A stretch of DNA of 64,000 bases from Caballeronia sp. NK8. Its GTDB lineage: Bacteria > Pseudomonadota > Gammaproteobacteria > Burkholderiales > Burkholderiaceae. The notes under the pieces were generated by a model, which did not search any database, was not told the origin of the DNA, and saw nothing but the letters and a program-made list of their open reading frames with translations. Position numbers and translations under genes: made by a program. Positions 33,540-40,877 of this stretch are shown here, piece after piece; position 1 is the stretch's first letter; each line of letters opens with the position of its first letter. The DNA lies in contig NZ_AP024327.1 of NCBI RefSeq assembly GCF_018408855.1, forward strand, positions 372,001 to 436,000. The letters are read 5' to 3'.

Positions 33540-34742
33540 ATGAACGAGTCGATTCAAACGCCATCCACCGGGCTATCGTCGCTCGGCACTTATGTTCACC
33601 CGAGCGATGAAAACGCCGGCACATGGATCGTCAGCCACGCGGAGCGGCCGCACGCGTACCGCATCGTGCACCGTCTGCCCGGTGGCGCGGCGCGCGTCGA
33701 TACGGTCGTCGATCTGGACAATCTCCAGGCGAAGCTGGGCAAGTGGCATCGCGAAGGGTTCGTTCGACAGGCAAGCGAAGAGCCAGCGCCGCGCCCGGAA
33801 CGTCATCGCTTCATGCAGGCGTTGAGAGCCGCTGCGCGACATGACGAAGCGCGTTCCACATCGCCTGCGAAGACCACGACGATCCGTTCCGTGCACATGC
33901 CCGTCGGCGCAGGCGGGTCGCTCGTTCCACCGCTCAATCCAGCCTATCTGTTTTCGGCACGCTCGGAGAACGTGCTTCACGACATCGTCGAGAACAGGCG
34001 CATTCTGCTGATCGGACACACGGGCACCGGCAAGACGAGCCTGATCGAGCAGATCGCCGCATGCACGAAACATAGCGTGCTGCGCTCGAACATGAACGGT
34101 CAGACGACCATCGGTGACTTCGTCGGATTCTGGACCGTCAAGGGCGGCGAGACGATCTGGGTCGATGGCGTGCTGCCAACCGCGATGCGCGACGGCCTCT
34201 GGCTGATCATCGATGAAGTCGACTTCGCCGAGCCCGCGATCCTCGCCGTGCTGACCTCGGTTCTGGAATCCGCGGGCCACCTTCTTCTGAAGGAAAAAGG
34301 CAACGAGATCGTGACTCCGCATCCGTCGTTCCGTCTCTTCGCAACAGCCAATGCAGTCGGCGCGATGAGCGCGTTTCGCCACCTCTACCAGGGCGCCAAT
34401 GTGATGAACGAGGCGTTTCTGGACCGCTGGCGCGTCCATCAGATCGACTATCTGACGCCCGACGATGAAGCGCTCGTGCTCACACGCCTCTTCGGGAATC
34501 GCGTGACCGCCGGGATGGCGCGCACGCTTGCCGCGGTCGCAGCCGACTGTCGCGACGCGTTTGCACGCGAAGATTTGTCGAGTGCGTTTTCCACGCGGCG
34601 GCTCATCGACTGGACGGAGCTGATGCTGCGCACGGGCGACCCCGAAGCCGCCGCAGGCCCGACGATCTACGCGAAAGTCACAGCTGAAGACGCCGCGTTG
34701 ATCCGCGACATCATCCAGCATCACATTGCACTCGAAGGCTGA
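33540..34742 (+). CDS. MoxR/CobS-like AAA+ ATPase
   Basis: 400 residues. An N-terminal extension of about 125 residues (GTYVHPSDENAGTWIVSHAERPHAYRIV) is not recognised. Walker A GHTGTGKTS begins at residue 159, Walker B is LIIDEVD, sensor 1 is FATAN, and RHLYQGANVMNEAFLDRW carries the CobS-type tail of the AAA+ core. These ATPases load or remodel metal-cofactor or protein partners together with a VWA protein. The gene is four bases ahead of the CobT-like VWA gene. No cobalamin, chelatase subunit or methanol oxidation gene is near, so the target is unknown. Confidence 0.85.
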   Translation: MNESIQTPSTGLSSLGTYVHPSDENAGTWIVSHAERPHAYRIVHRLPGGAARVDTVVDLDNLQAKLGKWHREGFVRQASEEPAPRPERHRFMQALRAAARHDEARSTSPAKTTTIRSVHMPVGAGGSLVPPLNPAYLFSARSENVLHDIVENRRILLIGHTGTGKTSLIEQIAACTKHSVLRSNMNGQTTIGDFVGFWTVKGGETIWVDGVLPTAMRDGLWLIIDEVDFAEPAILAVLTSVLESAGHLLLKEKGNEIVTPHPSFRLFATANAVGAMSAFRHLYQGANVMNEAFLDRWRVHQIDYLTPDDEALVLTRLFGNRVTAGMARTLAAVAADCRDAFAREDLSSAFSTRRLIDWTELMLRTGDPEAAAGPTIYAKVTAEDAALIRDIIQHHIALEG

Positions 34743-34746
34743 CGCG

Positions 34747-36387
34747 ATGAACGACGATGCATCGGAACGCCTCGCCCGACTCGCGCGCACGCTTGCGCAT
34801 CGGCGCGATCTGCAAGTGAGATTCGCGTCCGATGGACCGGCTTTGCGCGGCGACGTCATCGTGCTGCCGGGCGATCTCGCCGATGCAGCCCGCACGGATG
34901 CCGCGACCGGCTATATCGACATGCTTGCCGCGCGTCACCGCTACTGCGATCAGAACGCGCTCGCCGAAGCGGATGCCAGCGCCGGTTTCGTCGCGGAGAT
35001 TCTGGAGGACCGGCGCGTGTGCGAGCGACTCATCGAGTCTTATCCGGGATCGGTATCGTTTCTCACCGCGATGCGCGCTCAGCGCGAAGCGAACATGCAT
35101 GCACGCTGGCCCGATCTGTCATGGCGCGATCGTCTGCGCTGGCGCATCGAGCGATTGCTGTGGAACGAACAGGCTGCAGCGATGGAACGCAGCCCAACGC
35201 TCGACGCGGCCGCGAATATCGCGTCGGAAGTGCTGCATGAATCGCGCGCGAGCGAATCGACGCGGGACAGCGTGCGCCTTGCATCGAGACTCGTCGAACG
35301 CGTGCGCGCGCTCTGGGCGGGCGGCATCAATACGATGATGTTCAACGTCGACAAGGACGACACGCCGAACCTCGAAAGCAGCGCGGATTCGTCGCTGTCG
35401 CCGACGAGCGATCCCTTTGCCGAACCGTCCGATGGCGAGGCTGCACCGCCGCCAACGCGACCCGCGCCCATCGGCCGGCCGGTTCGCTCGATCCCGATCA
35501 CGACCGCCTTCGATCGTGTCACCGACCTGACCGGAAAGGGCGATCCGAACGCCTGGCGCAAGCTGCGCAGCGCAGCTCGCGCGCACACCGAGCCGTTGAA
35601 GACGCGCCTCGAACGCGCGCTGAAAGCCGATGAACAGACGCATTGGCGACGCGAACAGGAACGCGGCGAACTCGACCGGCCATCGCTCGCGCGGCTCGCG
35701 ACATCGCCCGGCTATCGCACGCCGTTTCGCTCGGCGCGCATCCGTCCCGGGCGCGACGCTGCCGTGACGCTGCTCATCGACCGCAGCGGTTCGATGTCGG
35801 GCCGCAAGATCGAGCTCGCGCGTCTTTGCGCGGCAGCCATCGGCGATGCGCTCTTGCAGCTCGGCTTCGCGGCGGAAATACTCGGCTACAGTTCGATCGA
35901 AGATCCCGCGATGCGTGACTATCACGCGCGCTGGCTCGCCGAACCTCACGCGCCGTATGGCTATAACCGCTTCGTCGAACGGCTCGATTTCGAGATCTAC
36001 AAGCGCTTCGATTCGGAGAACATGAGCGGCCTCGCGCGCATCGAATGCGGCCACGAAAATCCCGATGGCGAGGCACTGAGCTGGGCTGCGGACCGTCTGC
36101 TCGCGCGCCGCGCGCATCGCCGCATCCTGATGGTCTTGCAGGACGGCTATCCGGCCACCGGCGACGGCGATCCCGCGATTCTGCGTTCGGACCTGCGCGC
36201 GCGCATTGATGAGCTGAACGGGCGCGGCATCGAGCTGATCGGCGTCGGCATACTCGATGACGCGGTGCAGACGTTCTATCCGACGAGCGTCGTCGTCGAG
36301 CAGATTCAGCAATTGCCGACGGCCGCATTCGACGCGCTCGGTCAGACCTTGCTCAGCCGCCGCGAATGGATGACGGCTCGGAGGTGA
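34747..36387 (+). CDS. CobT-like VWA-domain protein
   Basis: 546 residues. The C-terminal half is a VWA domain like that of cobaltochelatase CobT: MIDAS DRSGSMSG at about residue 345, HENPDGEALSWAADRLLARRAHRRILMVLQDGYP, and ELIGVGILDDAVQTFYPTSVVV. The N-terminal half is helical and acidic in the middle (SADSSLSPTSDPFAEPSDGEAAPPP), as in CobT. Its partner is the AAA+ protein directly upstream. Together they form a stand-alone MoxR-VWA machine whose substrate is not encoded nearby. Confidence 0.85.
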   Translation: MNDDASERLARLARTLAHRRDLQVRFASDGPALRGDVIVLPGDLADAARTDAATGYIDMLAARHRYCDQNALAEADASAGFVAEILEDRRVCERLIESYPGSVSFLTAMRAQREANMHARWPDLSWRDRLRWRIERLLWNEQAAAMERSPTLDAAANIASEVLHESRASESTRDSVRLASRLVERVRALWAGGINTMMFNVDKDDTPNLESSADSSLSPTSDPFAEPSDGEAAPPPTRPAPIGRPVRSIPITTAFDRVTDLTGKGDPNAWRKLRSAARAHTEPLKTRLERALKADEQTHWRREQERGELDRPSLARLATSPGYRTPFRSARIRPGRDAAVTLLIDRSGSMSGRKIELARLCAAAIGDALLQLGFAAEILGYSSIEDPAMRDYHARWLAEPHAPYGYNRFVERLDFEIYKRFDSENMSGLARIECGHENPDGEALSWAADRLLARRAHRRILMVLQDGYPATGDGDPAILRSDLRARIDELNGRGIELIGVGILDDAVQTFYPTSVVVEQIQQLPTAAFDALGQTLLSRREWMTARR

Positions 36388-36532
36388 GCGTTGCGGCCAT
36401 CTAGCAGGCTCAGACATGACATAGCGCAAGCCTGAGACTTTCTCGCATATCGGTTCGCAGAAGCGAGGCTTGCCTTCCCCGCTTCCGCCTTTCTCAGATC
36501 GCGCTATTGCGCAAGCGCGGCTGCCTCGCACA

Positions 36533-38320
36533 TCAAAGCTGCGCAGTAAATTGAAATCCGACCGTCACGCGCGAGGTCGGGACGCCTGACGGTTTGTAGA
36601 CCGGCGTGCCCGCGAACAGGTCGTAACTAAAACCAGCATACTTCGCTGGAAGACCGCCGCGAACGCCGATCACCGCGCCCACTAGCTGCGCGCCCACGAG
36701 ATCAGCCGTGTACGGCCCGAACACGCGCCCATAGTCGATTCCCGCATAGAGTGACTGGCCCGTCTTGCCGATCGGCGCCTGCAATTCGTTGCGCCAGTAG
36801 AAGCCCTTCTCTCCGGCCAACATCTGCTCGCCGTCGAACCCGCGCACGGTGTAGCGGCTGCCGATGCTCAGGTCGTCGATGTAATACAACGTGTCGTTCG
36901 TATATTGACCGTGAAAGGTCGTCACATACCGCAGCGGCTGCGTCGCGACAGCGAACGGCACCGACAGGTTCATGTCGAGCACGGCCATACTGAAATGGTA
37001 CGTGGGGTCGCCGCCCGGCGTCGGCGCAATGTCCGGATCGAGCGGCAGCCAAGGATCCGGCGTTGCGCCGAACGTGCCGATGCCCCTCCGATAGGCGAGC
37101 GCTCCGTCGAACTGCGCATTGCCGAAGTAGTGACGATCGGTCAGGCCCAGTTCGAGGAAGGTGTTGTTGCGGTGCTGGAGCGGGATTTCCGTGTCCTGAA
37201 TGAAGCTCGCGCCGAAACGCTTCGACAGCTGCACGTAGCCGCCGAACACATCGCTCTGACTGCGGCGCAGCGCGCGCGCCAGCTTGAAACCGCCCGTCTG
37301 CGAATTGCCGCTCGACACGAACGTCTCATTAACGGCTGCAATCTGCTGGTAGTAGCTGTTGGTATTGCCGAACAGGGTCGCAGTCCAGTAACCCCACGGC
37401 ACGGAATACGAGCCATTAAAGCCGTGCGAACCGAGTCCCTTGTCACCAAATTCAAGATCGTGATTTGCGCCGACGGTGAAGATGTCGTTGCGTCCCAGCG
37501 GATTGTCGATGCCCAGACTCAAGTTGCCTTGCAGCTTGCCTGTTGCGCGACTGCCCGAGTTGTCGACCGAGGCGACGAGCGACCACGATTTCGCGCGTTT
37601 GAGCGATAGGACGACATCACTTTCGCCAGGCACGTCGGTCGGTTCGATCTTCATGTCGACGTCCTGACTCGCGACACGCTTCATCTGCTCCAGACCTTGT
37701 TCCAAATCTCGTAGATCGAGCACGTCGCCGGAACTCGTCGGAAAGGCGGTCTTCCATGCGCCCCACGAGAGCGGCTCGGCAAACCGAACGTTGCGAATGA
37801 CGCCCGGCACGAGCGCGAACTTCAACGTGCCGCCGGACAGATCCTGTTCGGGCAACAGCACGCGCGTCGTGATGTAGCCGTGAGAAAGAATCGCTTGCTG
37901 CAATCCCTTGGTCAGCAGGTTCACGCCTGCCTTGCCGACGCATTGGCCCTTGTAGTGGTCGAGCCATTCACGCGCGAAAGCAAACGGGTCGAGCGGCAAT
38001 GCGGATGCGCCTTTGGCACGAATGGCATCGGGTAGGGTCGAAGGCACATCGAGTGCGAACGTGTCGATGCGAAAGCACGGCGTCTCCGAAGGAAGAGCTG
38101 GAAAGCCGTGATCGTCCGGGACGGCCGAACGCACTGTCGGCGCCTGAACGGCCGATTCGCGTTGCTGAGCCTCGCGTTGCTGCTGAATTTGCTGATCCTG
38201 AATCGCGTTGGCGCGCGCGGCGGCGGCTTCGTCGGCAGGTGTGGGAGTTTGCTGCGCGCAAACAGCGAGCGACATCAGGGCTGTGAACGGCAGAGCCGCG
38301 AGCCTCTTTCTAAGAATCAT
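36533..38320 (-). CDS. cdiB: CdiB/ShlB-family two-partner secretion outer-membrane transporter
   Basis: 595 residues. Signal peptide (LPFTALMSLAVCAQ), a Gln/Arg-rich linker, then POTRA domains (CFRIDTFALDVPSTLPDAI, GYITTRVLLPEQDLSGGTLKFALVPGVI) and a 16-strand barrel region. RYTVRGFDGEQMLAGEKGFYWRNEL is the conserved VRG(Y/F) plug-loop motif of Omp85-related FhaC/CdiB proteins. It exports the giant CdiA encoded upstream in the same direction. Placement after cdiA, immunity and orphan modules is the Burkholderia order. Confidence 0.93.
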   Translation of the reverse strand: MILRKRLAALPFTALMSLAVCAQQTPTPADEAAAARANAIQDQQIQQQREAQQRESAVQAPTVRSAVPDDHGFPALPSETPCFRIDTFALDVPSTLPDAIRAKGASALPLDPFAFAREWLDHYKGQCVGKAGVNLLTKGLQQAILSHGYITTRVLLPEQDLSGGTLKFALVPGVIRNVRFAEPLSWGAWKTAFPTSSGDVLDLRDLEQGLEQMKRVASQDVDMKIEPTDVPGESDVVLSLKRAKSWSLVASVDNSGSRATGKLQGNLSLGIDNPLGRNDIFTVGANHDLEFGDKGLGSHGFNGSYSVPWGYWTATLFGNTNSYYQQIAAVNETFVSSGNSQTGGFKLARALRRSQSDVFGGYVQLSKRFGASFIQDTEIPLQHRNNTFLELGLTDRHYFGNAQFDGALAYRRGIGTFGATPDPWLPLDPDIAPTPGGDPTYHFSMAVLDMNLSVPFAVATQPLRYVTTFHGQYTNDTLYYIDDLSIGSRYTVRGFDGEQMLAGEKGFYWRNELQAPIGKTGQSLYAGIDYGRVFGPYTADLVGAQLVGAVIGVRGGLPAKYAGFSYDLFAGTPVYKPSGVPTSRVTVGFQFTAQL

Positions 38321-38571
38321 TTGCTTACGTCTTAATTAGAAGAAAACACACAAGCGTCGGGAGCCAGGAGGATTCCACCCGACCCTAACTCGCTGAGACC
38401 TCGCAAGACATCGTCTCCGCTCTATCCGTGGCATAAGCTCGCCGGACGATGGCTCGAACAGGCAGCCTTTTAATTCAGGACAGGGCGTCAGAGTTCACGC
38501 CGAACGCGGCAGACGCGTCATCACGTCCGCCTGACGAACGCCGCAGATAACGCGAGGCTGGGATCGTTTCT

Positions 38572-38832
38572 TCAGGACTTGTCTTGCTCCTCGTCCTTCT
38601 CTTCGTAGCTCTTGCGAGCCTTCTTATAAGAGTTGTCGAACGGCTTTAAATGAAGCATGTTGGCTCGCTCTGCATAAGTACCCGTTGCCAGAACAAGCAT
38701 TCCAACCAAAGCACCAGTGAACATTGCTAAGCCAGACAGAAGGAAGTAAGAGCCTGCGGCGATTACAATACCCGTCGCCCACAACACAATGCGAAACCAC
38801 GGAGCAAAGTTTCCACCACTAATAATCCTCAT
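38572..38832 (-). CDS. Two-span membrane protein, candidate CDI immunity protein of an orphan module
   Basis: 86 residues with two hydrophobic spans (WFRIVLWATGIVIAAGSYFLL, MFTGALVGMLVLATGTY) and a charged tail YKKARKSYEEKDEEQDKS. Its ATG overlaps the stop of the preceding toxin remnant as ATGA, the same coupling seen for the main CdiA/immunity pair. A second copy of the charged tail (YKRARKSYEERDEEQDKS) lies 0.5 kb upstream at 39060-39118. Small membrane immunity proteins usually block membrane-active or periplasmic toxins. Assignment is by context only. Confidence 0.5.
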   Translation of the reverse strand: MRIISGGNFAPWFRIVLWATGIVIAAGSYFLLSGLAMFTGALVGMLVLATGTYAERANMLHLKPFDNSYKKARKSYEEKDEEQDKS

Positions 38833-39057
38833 TTTTTTCCGTGCGCTCCATTGTTGAACCTGTCACTGACGCTGTTGAACGTAGTGGTGTTCTTGATCCA
38901 GCTACCGAGTTCGGTGATGCCCGTTCCCGCTAATGGGTACTTGTTCGCCGCGCCTCCAAGTGTTAGATCGACAATACATCCCGCTACGTAAGCACCCGGG
39001 TTTGGACCCGCGATTTGCGCCATGAAATCCGCCGCCCATCCTGCTACGGATGGTCCA
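38829..39057 (-). pseudogene. Orphan CdiA-CT toxin remnant
   Basis: The frame reads FGPSVAGWAADFMAQIAGPN directly after a TGA, then PGAYVAGCIVDLTLGGAANKYPLAG to a stop that overlaps the two-span immunity candidate by ATGA. An internal ATG at 39023 could give 64 residues. It appears to be the last part of a displaced toxin whose upstream portion is lost. The same frame continues from the junction fragment at 39060-39183 across the TGA. Confidence 0.45.
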
Positions 39058-39059
39058 AA

Positions 39060-39183
39060 TCAGGACTTGTCCTGCTCTTCGTCCCTCTCTTCGTAGCTCT
39101 TGCGTGCCCTCTTATACGGCGTCTCCGTTGGCACGGTCATGGATAACTTCTTCTCATCCGGATGCAACTGCCGGTTGTACACA
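39060..39183 (-). pseudogene. Chimeric fragment: CdiA-CT junction fused to an immunity-gene 3' end
   Basis: The 5' part reads DVYNRQLHPDEKK, a copy of the CdiA toxin boundary (NADLYNRQLHPDEKK in the main gene). One base is missing relative to cdiA, shifting the frame; DNA identity with 41571-41637 continues to GGAGAC. It then switches to YKRARKSYEERDEEQDKS and TGA, a degenerate copy of the 3' end of the gene at 38572. This is scar material from recombination between toxin/immunity cassettes. Confidence 0.6.
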
Positions 39184-39579
39184 TCAGAATGGCCCGATAT
39201 CAAGGATTCGTATTTCGTCACCAAAACGGCCCCGTTGTACAGCGACGTCGATTTCGTCGCCTTCGCTAACACGTTCATACATCCAAGCGACTGGAAAGAA
39301 TTGCAGCAGACGATTCTCAAAATCTACTTCGAGAGCGTTCTTTGCAGGTACGGTGACATATGCCTTCCCCTGCCATTCACGATGTTCGGGCAATATCCAT
39401 TTACGTGCAACGCGCCCCGTAACTATCACCTTTTTTACTCCTGCGAAAATCAAGACGCGTCGGACGGTCAAGACCACCATAAGGACAATTAGACATTCCG
39501 CTGCTAGAACTAACGCGCCTGAAACGGCACTTGGTCCGCCACGGCCAACCAGTTCGAATGTGGTAGCTACGATGTTCAT
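39184..39579 (-). CDS. Membrane protein, candidate immunity protein of an orphan CDI module
   Basis: 131 residues. One or two hydrophobic segments (GALVLAAECLIVLMVVLTVRRVLIFAGV) are followed by a soluble domain (EWQGKAYVTVPAKNALEVDFENRLLQFFPVAWMYERV). No family recognised. It lies downstream of the orphan toxin-like frame at 39695-40447 and its stop is at the start of the next degenerate toxin junction, the position expected for an immunity gene. Function by context only. Confidence 0.45.
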   Translation of the reverse strand: MNIVATTFELVGRGGPSAVSGALVLAAECLIVLMVVLTVRRVLIFAGVKKVIVTGRVARKWILPEHREWQGKAYVTVPAKNALEVDFENRLLQFFPVAWMYERVSEGDEIDVAVQRGRFGDEIRILDIGPF

Positions 39580-39694
39580 CAGGATTCGCTAACGTTGGTC
39601 ACTTGTTGCCGGTGTTCTTGTTTGCGGTTTAAACCGCTACTTGAGCCGGGCCGGACAAGGTGTGAATGTTATGGTTCGCGACGTCACCAGCTTT

Positions 39695-40447
39695 TCACGG
39701 CATTATGCTTTGTGCCATCGTACCAATGCCGTAAGAAGTTGCTCCCGTTGCTGCGTTTGCCGACGGGTCGCTTGAAGGACTCACGACTGAGTTTCCGCCG
39801 TAGGCCGCAGTCTCATTCAGTAATCCGTTGTATGTCCCAGCCGCTACCTTGGCACCAATCGCGTTTCCAAGGGTATCGAAATGCAATGCGGCCGGTCCCG
39901 CCAACCCTGCTACAAAGCCAATCGTGAGTGACTTTGAAGTGTTCGGCGCGTCCCTGCTCAGACCGGTCACGTATGCAAGCGTGTCGCCGCGATGGTCGTA
40001 TAGCGAGTTAATCGCCCAACCGGTTGCCACAATCGGAGCGACTGATCCGAGTGCGACCATAGCCAACGCACCGCCTGCGGCAACACCGACCTGCGGATGT
40101 GCTTCGTGCCCCGGAAGCGCCCGCTGTTCAGGTGACAGCGAACGATCGGCATTGCCATAAAAGAATGGACTGTTGTGCTCGGCAGCCGTGGCCGTGCACA
40201 TGCTGCCCCCGTACTGGCTAATAAACGCTGTCGCGCATTTGCCGCCGTCAGGCGCTGCTCCCGCGCTCACGGCCGCATCTACCAACCGATATCCGCTTGC
40301 CGGTAACATCTGCTGCGCCTGGTCCGCCGTGATGCTCTGTCCCGTCTGATCCTTGTAGAACTCCGCGAACTTGCCGGCGTTGTCCTTCGCCCACTTACGT
40401 TCATCCGGATTTAGTTGCCGGTTGCAAATTATCTTTAATTCTTGCAC
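39695..40447 (-). CDS. Orphan CdiA-CT toxin module (no signal or start of its own)
   Basis: About 250 codons. Begins NRQLNPDERKWAKDNAGKFAEFYKDQTGQ, a copy of the NRQLHPDEKK boundary of the main CdiA, directly overlapping the end of the main immunity gene. The sequence through ITADQAQQMLPASGYRLVDAA and FFYGNADRSLSPEQRALPG matches the entry region common in Burkholderia CdiA tails; the C-terminal part has hydrophobic stretches (GGALAMVALGSVAPIVATGWAI, LTIGFVAGLAGPAALHF). A GTG at 40447 is the only start, with no good ribosome site. It is best read as a displaced cassette that can replace the main toxin by recombination. Confidence 0.6.
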   Translation of the reverse strand: MQELKIICNRQLNPDERKWAKDNAGKFAEFYKDQTGQSITADQAQQMLPASGYRLVDAAVSAGAAPDGGKCATAFISQYGGSMCTATAAEHNSPFFYGNADRSLSPEQRALPGHEAHPQVGVAAGGALAMVALGSVAPIVATGWAINSLYDHRGDTLAYVTGLSRDAPNTSKSLTIGFVAGLAGPAALHFDTLGNAIGAKVAAGTYNGLLNETAAYGGNSVVSPSSDPSANAATGATSYGIGTMAQSIMP

Positions 40448-40869
40448 TGCTGAATTGTTAGGGCGTTATAACTCATACTAACTCCGTAGGCTCCCTTTCC
40501 TTCATTGAATCCCATGTTCCTGTCAATCTTCGCCACAACACCGTCTTTACAAATCAAATCCTGATTTTCATAACGCTTTTCTTTCCACCCAAGCGATCTT
40601 AAAGTGATCGTGTAACTGTCTGCCAAACTTGGAGACCACGATTTCGCATCAATAGTGACGAATATAAAAGCAGATCCATACTTACTATTCTGATCCCTAT
40701 CGACGATGCGGCCACCATTCTTTAAAACAATCTCCATATCATGCCCCATAAACTGAAGTTGTTTTCCAGTATCGGTTGGATTCTTTTTAAAAGAAAAAAG
40801 CAATGCAAATACACCTATCACTGCAAAGACGATCCCCAGGCGTTTATTGATATTTTCTAGCTTAGACAT
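40435..40869 (-). CDS. cdiI: Candidate CDI immunity protein for the main CdiA toxin
   Basis: 144 residues from the ATG at 40869, which has GAGG six bases upstream; an ATG at 40881 overlaps the CdiA stop as ATGA. One N-terminal membrane span (LGIVFAVIGVFALLFSF) anchors a soluble domain (MEIVLKNGGRIVDRDQNSKYGSAFIFV, LRSLGWKEKRYENQDLICKDGVV). The DNA is visibly AT-richer than the rest of the window, as usual for exchangeable immunity genes. No homologue is recognised; position directly after cdiA is the main evidence. Confidence 0.7.
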   Translation of the reverse strand: MSKLENINKRLGIVFAVIGVFALLFSFKKNPTDTGKQLQFMGHDMEIVLKNGGRIVDRDQNSKYGSAFIFVTIDAKSWSPSLADSYTITLRSLGWKEKRYENQDLICKDGVVAKIDRNMGFNEGKGAYGVSMSYNALTIQQCKN

Positions 40870-40877
40870 TTCAAGCC

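Noticed and set aside
36426..36473. Inverted repeat GCAAGCCT / AGGCTTGC between the VWA gene and cdiB
   Set aside because: Arms are 32 bases apart with no T-run on either strand; too weak to call a terminator.
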